From the NCBI GenBank assembly GCA_018907035.1, contig JACCIC010000038.1:2253501-2317500 (forward strand): a DNA stretch of 64,000 bases, in the 5' to 3' direction. The position numbers were made by a program, and so were the translations under genes. Shown here piece after piece: positions 32,750 through 42,197 of this stretch. The notes under the pieces were generated by a model. That model had not been told where the DNA came from, did no database searches, and saw nothing but the letters and a program-made list of their open reading frames with translations. Source of the stretch: Sycobia sp. Sy_11 (Eukaryota; Arthropoda; Insecta; Hymenoptera; Epichrysomallidae). Numbering within the stretch: position 1 is the stretch's first letter; each line of letters begins with the position of its first letter.

Positions 32750-33360
32750 GCGGTCAGTCCTTAAAAGCTGGACGTACAAACGAATGGAAAAGAAAAAGAT
32801 CGCGTTGACTCCAGTTTGATCTAAATTAGAGGGGAGACGTTATGTCCATCCCGTAACCCATTTAGTGCATCTGTGCCCTCAAAGTTCCTCATCTATATAC
32901 CACCTGCATATGCCGAATGCACGCGAGTTATACACGAGCGCTACGCGTAAACTGCAACTGTGCTACTTGTTTCGCGGTCGTGCACAGAGAGAGTTATAGA
33001 TAATAGAAGCAAAGAGGGGGCGGTGGTGATCGAAGAGTGGAGACTCCAAACGAGCGCGGGAAAGATATGCGTGCATTTATCAAGCACCCAGGATGGATAT
33101 ATCATTCATTATTTGTTCAGAAGAGTTGATTTGTAGTCCGGCGAGGCGCGCCCGCATCTGTTCGCCTTTGATTCTCTCGCACGCTCGCAGCCAAGCGTTT
33201 GCGTGCGGTCTATTGTCGTCCTTTATCGCTTTTTCAACTGGCTCTATCTCTTTTCGCGCATCTTTCGTCTGTTCGGCGCGTCATACATGCACGATTTTCT
33301 CGTTCTGTTCGGGTACACGCTTAACGCAGATTGAAATTACTACCCAATAATGCCTGTAAA
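32750..33360. other. GC-richer island, unassigned
   Basis: About 600 bp of markedly higher GC content with CpG-containing segments (cgagcgctacgcgtaaactg, gcgaggcgcgcccgcatctg). An 85-codon + strand frame (33093-33350) is open but looks compositional. It could be host regulatory or exonic DNA. The mariner remnant begins directly after it. Confidence 0.35.
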
Positions 33361-33365
33361 CCATC

Positions 33366-33835
33366 TTTAGAGCAAAAGGGGTGGTTCACCATGAATTCGT
33401 TCTAGGAGGTCCAACGGTGAATAATGAGTACTACTTGACCATTTTGATGGGTGTACGTGAAGTAATTCGTCATGAACGACCGAATTTGTGGGCAGACAAT
33501 TCATGGTTTTTTCAGTACGATAATGTGCTGGCACATTTCAGCATGATTGTGTCTGATTTTTTGGCCAAACACGAAATGAAAGTCATCGCTCAGCCACCGT
33601 ATTCGCCAGATTTGGCTCTCTGTGTCTTTCCTCTTTCCGAAACTCAAAAATCCGCTTCGGGGAACGCACCATGAGTCCATTGAAGCCATAAAAAGTAATT
33701 CGCTAAAGGAACTGAAGGCAACCCAAGTGAGGCTTACAACAGGTGTATTGAAAATTGAATTAAACATTCACATGATTGTATTGGCTCGAAAGGAGCTTAT
33801 TTTGAAGGCAATAATAAAAATTTGTATTAAAATAC
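33366..33835 (+). pseudogene. Mariner transposase fragment, distinct family
   Basis: From about 33366 the frame gives GVVHHEFVLGGPTVNNEYY (opened here without the N-terminus), then WFFQYDNVLAHFSM with one catalytic Asp and AQPPYSPDLAL with the next; spacing fits a DD34D transposase. Around 33630 a one-base shift moves the reading to FLFPKLKNPLRGTHHESIEAIK, and a further shift gives the C-terminus GAYFEGNNKNLY before TAA at about 33831. This C-terminus differs from the other mariners in the window. No inverted repeats were found. Confidence 0.82.
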
Positions 33836-33899
33836 GTAAAAATGTTGTTTTTTTGGTCAGTCAGGGTCAAATTTGATCACATACGTATGAACGATGAAT

Positions 33900-36170
33900 A
33901 TTGCCGCTAAGCTTCGTCATTTCACTCCGATTAGATATTTAGTGAAACGATTTCTGTTACTTGCTAGCCTAGTGCTTTTAGTATATATTATATTTATAAG
34001 TGATATATTGTATTGCGCTACATACAACCTTCAATAATTGACAATGAACACGTGAATTTGAACTATATATGTATAACAAAGTAACGCTCATCAAGGAAAA
34101 AAACTACATAATTATGCAAAACTGTTTTTCAAATTCATATAAATAGAAGAAATTGTGGAAAAGGACGTGGATTCGCTTTCAGAACCAAGTAGGTAGACTT
34201 GCGGTCGAGCCCGTTCGTCGTCCGTGGATTGGGCCAATTATGAAGGGGGCCCTGAATAATTAAAGCATTCAGAACATCTCGAAAGCGACAAAGAGGGAGG
34301 TTGGAAGTTCCCTTGGGCGGTATCACCGTCTTTCATGCTTACAGTTTAACAGCTCCATTGTCTGCATATAGTTATGCATGTATGTGAAGCATACCGACAT
34401 TTTGGGGGGAGATAAAGGGAAAACGAAAACGAGCCCTTTCTTTGCATTAGGCCCTTATAAACGACAGTTTTTGCAAAAAGGTTGATCCTTTTTCTAAAGT
34501 TTGTCCTTCTTATTATGTATGAGCTCGATGCGTTTGAGAAATCCTATTTTGCAAGGCATTAAAACGTTATGAAAGGCTCGAGGACTTTGTCATTTGATGT
34601 AAATAGTTATCCATTGCAAGAACAACCTTTTTTGGGTAAAACATAGACAAGAAGTTGATTAAGATAAGTCATCATATCAATAATAAAGCCGATATGTTTT
34701 CTAATAGTGCATGAATTCTGTAAAAAAATCACTGCAGTAGTAAACAATTCTACTCTTTATAAGAATAATGAATCTCTCAACTAAAACAATCGGCCACCTA
34801 CATTTAAAAAATAGCAAATTCAATTTCTACAACTACTAGTTTCTTGTCTAATCTGAAAAAATGAGACTAAAACCTTCAGTATTCGACTGAAACTAGTTAT
34901 GTCTGCAATGGTGAAATAACGTGTATTCGAAGGTCTCTTATATTAAGAGGACACGTTTCACAGGAACTTTCGAAAATTGTATTTAATGAGGGAATCTGGC
35001 AATTTTTTGAATTTTTCGATTGGAAAATTTTTCGATATACGGCAATGACTTCATTTGTTGTATAAGAAGGAAATAATATTGAGCTAGCAGATTTTAGAAC
35101 ATTTTTATAATTAGAGACGTGAAGAGGTAAATATTTTTTGGATAATAATAGTTTCGAAAGGCTATATAAGGTCATTTTTTTAGAGTCTTATAATTTTAGT
35201 ATAACAATTCTACATTCATATGTAAACAATAGTAGACTAAAATTTGTACAATAGTTATTAATAAAAATGAAGAACATGCGATAAACGCGCATGCTTCGAT
35301 TAAAAAATTCGATTAAAAAATATTTTTCCAGTTAAACTATTATTGTACGTTAATGGTTCTTGACAAAGAGACAAGAGACTAAATACTTCCAAACAAAAAA
35401 CTAGCTGTGGATGAATTTATAACTTTGTATGATTCTATTTATACCCTCATTCATTAGTTTTAGGCACTTTTTTAGACTAGAACACAAATTTTTAGAATTA
35501 TTTAGCTTTTCGGCATATCAAAAATTTCAGAAATAAAAAAAAATCTGATGGGGTTCTTAACTATAGTATGTATTGTATATATTAAATGTTGAAAGATATT
35601 GTGTCAGTCTCATATTATTCTGGATTAAACTAATATTTTGTTAGGATTTTAAATAAATTATTTAACAATAAATAATAAATTTTATAATATTTTAGAGTTC
35701 GAATACAAACAATAAGTTACAAATATGAGCACGTTGATATTTCGGAGGCTAATGCAAAAGAGCGCCGCTCAAGCGTTTTCACGCAGTTTTATTAGCCATC
35801 GTTGCTATGGAGATGTTTTTACGATCTTTTTTTCTTTTCGTTACAGACAAGTGAAATGTCTCTATAGCGATGAACAAATGAATAATAATAATTAATAAAT
35901 AATTGATAAATTAATAATTATATACAATAAATAATTAAATGTAATTAGATAAACCGCTCGCAATATTTTAATGTATTTAATTTTGGCGTCATTCTTTATA
36001 TATGATTTTACTTTTAATTTTATTTTGAAAACATTAACAAAAAGTTTATTAAGATATTGGACAGAATTGTAGTAATATGAACACAGACGAGATAAGTTAT
36101 GAGCACGCAAGCGCCCGCGCAGCACATTTATAAAGACTTCGTGCCTTTAGCTTGGGTTAAATTTTATGCG
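33900..36170. other. AT-rich spacer
   Basis: No convincing gene. A moderately GC-rich segment at 34160-34400 (gcggtcgagcccgttcgtcgtccg) may be conserved host DNA. An imperfect inverted pair (catcgttgctatggagat near 35800 and tctctatagcgatgaa near 35860) encloses a T-rich loop, of unknown meaning. Confidence 0.5.
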
Positions 36171-36178
36171 ATAAACCC

Positions 36179-36316
36179 TCAATCTGTGATCGCAGCCCAA
36201 ACTCTCGCGCAACCTGACGACTGGTGAGCCGGAGGTGGTAAACCGAGCACGTCAACTTCTTTCAAAATTCTCAAGAATTTCTCGTAGCCAGAATACGACT
36301 CCCTTCCAATAAAAAT
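36179..36316 (-). CDS. Candidate host exon, function unknown
   Basis: On the minus strand a good acceptor (gtcagtttacag, ending at 36317) precedes 45 codons with protein-like composition: IFIGRESYSGYEKF, LRILKEVDVLGLPPPAHQ, then a stop at 36179. A donor-like AG|GTTGCG lies inside it after HQSS, so the exon may end there instead. GC content is higher than in the flanks. I do not recognise the family, and no partner exon was found nearby. Confidence 0.33.
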   Translation of the reverse strand: MFIGRESYSGYEKFLRILKEVDVLGLPPPAHQSSGCARVWAAITD

Positions 36317-36376
36317 CTGTAAACTGACCTCATTTAGAGAAATTTTATATATATAATATTTATGTATGTATGTATA

Positions 36377-36432
36377 CATATCATATCATATCGTATCATA
36401 TAATACTTCATATCATATCATATCATATCATA
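36377..36432. repeat. (TCATA)n pentanucleotide microsatellite
   Basis: About 55 bp of catat/tcata units with a few variants, directly next to the dispersed repeat that follows. The second copy of that repeat (near 51037) also ends in a short catatcatac-type sequence, so the microsatellite grew from the repeat's own end. Confidence 0.75.
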
Positions 36433-36745
36433 CTAATTTATAAAGACAAAGCGTATTTTTGTTTGTACACGATAACCGAAAAAACTACTGAACCGATTGT
36501 TCTGAAGTTTAATATATAGATTCTATATTATCTTGAGATGGACATAAGCTATGTTTTTTATTAAAAATCATTTTACTTTCATCAATAAATTAAGTTAATG
36601 GTTTTAACAATCAGTTTCACCAGCGGTCAGTAGGTGGCGTCTTGAATCACGAACATCAATTCAAAGTAGTCGGCTTAAAGTATTAATACCAGGCCAACTC
36701 AAACGAATGTTCATATCCAATTTTGGGATTCGAGTCTAAAGATGG
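36420..36745 (+). repeat. Dispersed repeat, copy 1 (Helitron-like, unclassified)
   Basis: About 325 bp matching the minus strand of 50715-51037 with roughly 80 percent identity by eye (landmarks gtttgtacacgataa, gaaccgattg, cagtaggtgg, gggattcg). The lead sequence, ending in a phrase about an aaaactactgaaccgattg block, is of a kind often seen in insect Helitron-like and unclassified repeats (recollection). No ORF. It is followed by a (TA)n tract. Confidence 0.6.
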
Positions 36746-36819
36746 TGGGACGTTAGTCGGTATTACCCTTTTTGTTCTTCAGGTTAATCTTATACTACTC
36801 TCGCACAGTATAGATATAA

Positions 36820-36868
<49 letters not shown>

Positions 36869-37027
36869 TATAAAATGGTTCTGTATGCCACAGCATATAG
36901 TTTGTGACGACAATTTATATTTTTTTTATACATTATATTAACTTGTAAATTGTGACAATAGACTGTGTTTTTTTTAGTTTGTACAAAAGAAATGTAGCAG
37001 AATAGGGTTCTTTAGGAATAATCTCGA

Positions 37028-37090
<63 letters not shown>

Positions 37091-37200
37091 CATCATTTCT
37101 ACATAAAAAGGCAATATCCATAGTCAGCTTAAAAAATATGCTATATACCAACATTTTGTATGTATATTATATTGTACATATTATATATACACATTTTAAA
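36746..37200. other. Spacer with two (TA)n microsatellites
   Basis: (TA)n at about 36821-36866 and 37031-37085. The short ORFs through them encode IYIYIY runs and are not genes. Confidence 0.7.
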
Positions 37201-37204
37201 TACG

Positions 37205-37785
37205 GTACCCCGTTGCCTGAAGACGATTTCTATAGGCATTTATGTGTTCGGATAGAATGCGATGTCCACGTGTCTCTGGGCGATTTTTACAGGGAATAGT
37301 ATATTTAGTTGTTAGGAAGCGATACTAGCTTTCTCGGGATGATTTCTAGTGGGACTATCATGTTTAGTTGGTAGGAAATGATGTTTAGGTATGTCCGGAC
37401 AACTTCTACGGGGAGCTTCGAGTTTGGATGATAGAATGAGATTTCTAGGTGTTATGGAATGACTTCTACGGGGAATTTCGTGTTCGGACGGTAAAAGACG
37501 ATAATCAGGTATGACGGAACGATTTGTACGAGAAGTATCCTGTTTAGTTTGTAGGAAACGATGTTCAGGTATGTCGCGACAACTTCTACAGGGCGTTTCG
37601 TGTTCCAATGATAGAATGAGATTTCCAGGTGTTATGGAATGACTTCTACGGGAGCGTTATTTATAGTTGGTGAAAAATAATGACCAGGTGTGTCAGTACG
37701 ACTTCTATGAAGAGTTTCGTTTTCTATCATTCGGATACGCACTCTTCCAGTAAGAGTCGTCCCGGGATACTTGGACATCTTTTTC
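37205..37785 (-). repeat. 60-bp minisatellite with 20-residue protein periodicity
   Basis: At least eight diverged copies of a 60-bp unit (landmarks tgacttctacggg, gatttccaggtgt, tcgtgttcgga) run from about 37205 to 37785. On the minus strand the frame stays open through 37312-37608 and gives 20-residue repeats: ETPCRSCRDIPEHRFLQTKQ, then units beginning DTSR, EIPR, EAPR and DSPT, each with a P-x-x-R/H-x-x-L core. Related frames continue on both sides after frameshifts. It may be a decayed repeat-protein exon or a satellite whose period happens to be a multiple of three. No flanking domain was found. Confidence 0.75.
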
Positions 37786-37836
37786 TACCGCTCAAACTCG
37801 AAAGCACAATTTTCTTCCTCAAAGCCGTATTTAATA

Positions 37837-37870
<34 letters not shown>

Positions 37871-37890
37871 TATATATATATATATATATA

Positions 37891-38654
37891 TTATAACCCG
37901 ATTTTTTCAGGCGCTTACCTTCGAGATCTCTAGTAGCGTCGGCGTCGCTGAAACTGGAAAACGGGGAACGGGGAATTGAAATGAATACAATTGATGTCTT
38001 TCGGAACTATTAACAATTTATTCTTAATAACTCTTATCTTACTCGGACTACATCGAATACGGAATCACAATCTCGCGAGTTACATAAAGCTGTTTTCTGC
38101 GCAGCGACTACAATCACCACAAAGCGGGTGTCGCACGTGGCCATACAATGATGGCGCGCGCTCATGCCGGGACGCGCACTTCATATACTAATATAATAAA
38201 AAGCTACTTGCCGATGAGTTCTCGGCGCCGATGCTTGCTCTCGTGCTGAACATCCTCTCGTTCTTCTCTTAATTCGTGATCTTCTTGCTCTCTCTCTCTC
38301 TTTCGCTAGAGCATCATTCGTCCCTTCCTTTTGTCTCGTACTCTCGGTCAGCTTTCGGAGCTCGAGTCAGAATGACCGTGAGGACGGTCGCTCGATCTGG
38401 CATGGCTGCTCGGGATTTACCGATGTAGATGCAGATGGAGGCGTCGGGATGATCGAGATGCGGATGATGTCAGTGGGCGACAGGCTCGAGAGAGAGTTTT
38501 ACTATTTCGGGAGTTTCTCTTCCCAACGCAACTGTCTTCTTCGGCAGCTCGGAAGAAAAGAAGGATTATTCTCTCCATTTCTAGCTTCGTACGTGCACGT
38601 CACGCATTTTCGCTTTCACGCGCGAACATTCAGTTTCGCAACCGCGGACCGGCA
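37891..38654 (-). repeat. G2 3' LTR
   Basis: 764 bp. It matches the 5' LTR blocks at 48143-48261 and 49653-50399: landmarks cgcttaccttcgagatctct, gatgtctttcg, cgctcgatctgg, gggagtttctcttcccaacg, accgcggaccggca. On the minus strand it starts TGCCGGTCCGCGG after a polypurine tract. Unlike G1 its end is ...GTTATAA, not CA. It is shorter than the 5' LTR through an indel of roughly 70 bp near 38130. Confidence 0.85.
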
Positions 38655-38670
38655 GTTTCCTCCCCCTTCC
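38655..38670 (-). other. G2 polypurine tract
   Basis: The minus strand reads GGAAGGGGGAGGAAAC immediately before the LTR start, the expected plus-strand primer site. Confidence 0.75.
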
Positions 38671-39727
38671 AAACCAACGTGTGAGGCTCATTTATTCTAG
38701 GTATAATCATTCACACGTCTGTATTCGAAGTCGTTTGGTAAGGATGTTATTGGAGATAAGGATTGGGATATATGGATATCGGAACCGCTCACATGAAATT
38801 TATGTTATTTATCACAAAATGAATGTTATAATTTTTTTCAATAACAAAAATAAAAAAACTGTACCTTTTGTTGTGCCCATCGGTGGTCTCTCGGTGTTGT
38901 CGTCACTAGGTGGTGGCTCTATGTAATGCTACAAAAATCTTAGATACTAATAACTGGTTTCTATCTTCCTCGGATATATAAAAGAAAATAAAAATATGAA
39001 GACTACGCACTGATTCTAACGGATACAGTATCAGGAGTTTCTGACTACTGCGTGAAACTTTTATAAATTAAACAAAATAATTGTTTGCGCTAAAAACTAT
39101 GATAAAAGGTGCTTATATTTATAAATACCTAACCTAGCCAGTTATTTTATACGAAAAAAAGGTATATATTGTAATGCATTATGTAACTAAAACATGCATA
39201 ATAAAAATATGAAACTTATAATCTTACTACTCTAATCTATTGTCTACGTAATGTCTATATTTCATAATGCGTGACTTTTGCTTGTCACTCTTCTTCCCTC
39301 GAGGCCGGCTTCGGCCATCTTCTTGGGCTTCTCCACGATGCATTGGCTCTTTCTGCGATGGAATTTACTGTACAGGAGGTTTCTCTATAGTTATTGATTT
39401 TTTCTCAGCTATCGTTGGGATAGTGTTGGAGGACTGGGCAAGTAGGCTTCTCTTTACTTGGAGCCATTGTATGCTCTTTTCTAGTGCCACTCCTCGTCTG
39501 TCGACACTGCGTCATCACTATATTGCTGCGCTCGCGTGTATTTTACCATTTATTATTCTCGATTATGATATCCCGTAACATGCCTTATTTCATCGCGTTA
39601 GTCACTCCTAAACGGTGTACTCTGCTACCTTTGCTGGTATCAGAGTATGGGGACATGGGGGGTATCTCTATGGTAATTGTATCAGGAAAAATAAAGGGAA
39701 AAAGCTGGACGGTGTCTACTTAGTATC
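38671..39727 (-). other. G2 3' untranslated region
   Basis: About 1 kb between the third-ORF stop and the polypurine tract, comparable in length to the same region in G1 (945 bp). It contains an AT-rich middle (38700-39260) and a GC-richer part next to the ORF. Plus-strand ORFs here (39267-39723) are antisense products. Confidence 0.55.
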
Positions 39728-40739
39728 TACTTCGTGATGTAGACGTTGGCACCCGGCAGGACGATCAGAATCGGTTGTGTGCCATGACCGAGTGCTCCTG
39801 CAACCTCCTGCAGGGTCTGCCCTGGCGTCTTTTGCACTCTTGGTTGCGCGAATGTCGAGGACTCAGTCTCGCGGCGACTTATCGCCTTCACCTGGCGACT
39901 GCTTCGTACTGTTCCTTCCCCCCTCCGCCCCTTCCAAGACGAAGCGGCAGGGGCCGGCCTCTCGGGACAAGCGATGCACGTATGGACATAGCGGTACCAA
40001 ATTTGCTACTCCACGGTTGTGGGCAGGAGGAGTACTATGACCGTCTTCACCGCAATTCTATCAGTCATCCTTTTTCCCGGCCTGTTGCTTGGAGAACGGC
40101 CTTGCGGGATAGGATGGGTGCGTTCGCTTGGGGGTACGAAATTCTCTGGGGGGGGGGGGGTGACTGCGATCGTCATGAGCGCTGGTATCGTAGGGGTTGC
40201 CGTAGCGGAATTTTGTATCGCTTGCTGCATGAAGGGGCGATATAGGCTGGCTGCTTCTTGAATTTTGAAAGGATTAAAACCCTTCCTGCATTCCAACCTA
40301 TAGATGTTGTTCTGGCTGTTGGTCGAATTGTTTGGGCGCGGTAGGGAGATCTGGGACGTTATACCGACGCAGGCGCCTTCTTCATACGGACTGTTATTCT
40401 CCTTGAACTTAGTCGGGATTATCACCTTCCATTGCGCCTTCTCGTCTTCACTGCTCGATGATTTCTGGCGCTTCTTTCGTTCGCCGGATCGCTATTTCCT
40501 CAGGGAGCGCATAAATGCGCAGCGATCTCTGCGGTAGAGGCGTACTTTACCGTCTTCCGGGATACTTATATATACGATAGGCGCTGGCCTTCCAACTTTC
40601 AGTGGTCGCTTTGGCATAATTCTTCTATGGCACTTGGGGCCTGGCCGGTGCGGTAGGGGGCTAATGGACCGTATTTGCTGACGTGTCGAATACTGTTTAT
40701 TCTATGCAAAGGAACAAAAATAGTTCGAGAGCTTAATTC

Positions 40740-41280
40740 ACATCGGTCCGCCGTATGCCTTGAAGCGCGCGCTGGTCATGTATTTTGTTTGATGCGAAAA
40801 ATAAAAAATAAAATAAGCGTTGTTATAGTTGCCTTTATCATGTTTTTTTGTTAGTTTTAAATGATTAGCCTTCAGAAGCGCACGCTTTTCGATTGAATTT
40901 CTTTATTTCAAGTATAAGTATTATAATTTCATATTTTATCAAATCAATTTATCAATACACACTAAGCTTTCCCTACATAACGTGTCGGTCGATAGCTTCG
41001 TATTCCCGTCACATTGGTGTCGGTCGACAAGACTAGCTCCCGACACTTCTGTGTTAGTCGAGCTGTTGAGCGCTCCCCGCACGTTTGTGTAGGTCGAGTC
41101 GCATACTACTCTGACCTGGAGCTACACACCGGTCGAATTCACATGGACCATATATAAAACATTTTTATATACGTATTCACAACAGACACTTCATATAAAT
41201 ACACAATTAATTTACATCGAGGGTTTTTATGCCGTAAGGCTTTTCCCTAGGGCTAAGAAAGGGAATTTCCCACACTGCCC
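40740..41280. mobile_element. Unclassified insertion in the G2 third ORF
   Basis: Third-ORF similarity to G1 stops at about 41290 and resumes at about 40735, leaving about 540 bp of foreign DNA. It contains a tandem repeat (40981-41118), a TATATAAAA motif near 41150 and AT-rich parts. Ends and target duplication could not be fixed. A solo LTR is possible. Confidence 0.45.
40981..41118. repeat. Four diverged copies of a 34-36-bp tandem repeat
   Basis: Units start gtgtcggtcga, gtgtcggtcga, gtgttagtcga and gtgtaggtcga, and carry cccg-cac about 22 bases later. GC-rich relative to the surroundings. Lies inside the insertion above. Confidence 0.65.
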
Positions 41281-41582
41281 AAAAATTTTGGTGTTTTATA
41301 TAATAACCTCATCCACGTCAAATTCGGAATTCCGAACAAAGAAGGGCGGATTCTCGACGATACAAATGCGGTATTACATTTCGTGGGTTATGGTGAACTA
41401 TTGTGCGTCTATGGGACGTTTCCAACGGTCCGGTTTTGTGCGATGCGTCGCTGTCGGATTTGTAACCCACGGCAATGGTTTCACCCAAGTCCTCGTATCT
41501 TTTCGTGAAAGGATTAAAAATCCAGTTTGTCTCTTTTTTCCTACCTGTTCCTACATCTGCTGTTCTTGTTGATGTTGATGCG

Positions 41583-41830
41583 GTAGTTTTACGTCGTTCC
41601 GGACTCTCGTACTCCTTGCTTTTTCCGTAGCATCACGTCTACGTGACCGTCTTAACTCTTGCACTTCCGTTGTTGTCGCAGTTTCATGTCGTTGCGGACT
41701 AATCTATTCAACTACTTCTTCTACCTCACATTCTGATGGTGTGGTAGTTTTACGTCTTTCCGGACGATCGCAGATGAAGACATTTTTTACGTTTTTCGTA
41801 GTTTTGCGTCGTTGCGGACGCTCACAAATG
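41583..41830 (-). repeat. Diverged (E/D)RPxRRKTT repeats in the G2 third ORF
   Basis: Four copies of a tagttttacgtcgttgcgga-like unit at about 41583, 41687, 41743 and 41796. The minus strand reads ERPQRRKTT, DRPERRKTT, then more decayed copies. G1 has a single ERSERRNT at the corresponding place (near 22100), so this basic segment was expanded in G2. Confidence 0.6.
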
Positions 41831-42197
41831 ATGTCATTAGTCGAGAGGAAAATTGCTAGTGTCTAATAGGGACAGCGCAAAGGAGTCTTCGTTGACCGGT
41901 ATAGATGTTTTCGGTCCAGGTTCATCGACGCCTATTTCCTGAGTTGAGTCTGGACTGAACTGAATAAGGTTTCCTGCTTCTGGTTCGTCTTTTTGCTTGT
42001 GTAGAGCTTGGGCTAGTCGAGACATATCGAGGAATTGTTCGCGGTCGCGTTGACGCTCTTGCGTCACTTGCCCACGTGTCTCTAGGACTTGTGGCGTAGT
42101 CGCGTTTACGGGTACTGAGTCCGTTGGATTGGGGAAATGAACGTCACCTGGTCGACGGCGCAGCCCTCTGCCTCTGCCTATGCCTGAAAACATCGTC

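Larger units (their letters stand above)
39728..42193 (-). pseudogene. G2 third ORF after pol (broken, with insertion)
   Basis: It starts at ATG 42193, four bases after the pol stop, with a GIGRGRGLRRRPG N-terminus. 42193-41837 contains NLIQFSPDSTQE and FALSLLDTS. Further down, ASHKTGPLETS (near 41430), QIRSISPLPHRPGP (near 40690), DRCAFMRS (near 40520), IIPTKFKENN (40420) and IPALMTIAVTPPPPENF (near 40150) match G1 in order. The C-terminus ends ILIVLPGANVYITK before TAG at 39728. The zinc knuckles are not cleanly recognisable here; a YRY-VHT-CIAC remnant sits where G1's second knuckle lies. An insertion occupies about 40740-41280. Conservation across two elements supports a real function when intact. 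Confidence 0.72.

Noticed and set aside
39267..40261. Several plus-strand ORFs of 77-156 codons
   Set aside because: Antisense to the G2 third ORF and its 3' region; the minus-strand reading is supported by similarity to G1.
37205..41118. CRISPR-like array
   Set aside because: The minisatellite (37205-37785) and 35-bp repeats (40981-41118) are continuous tandem units without unique spacers, and the DNA is eukaryotic.
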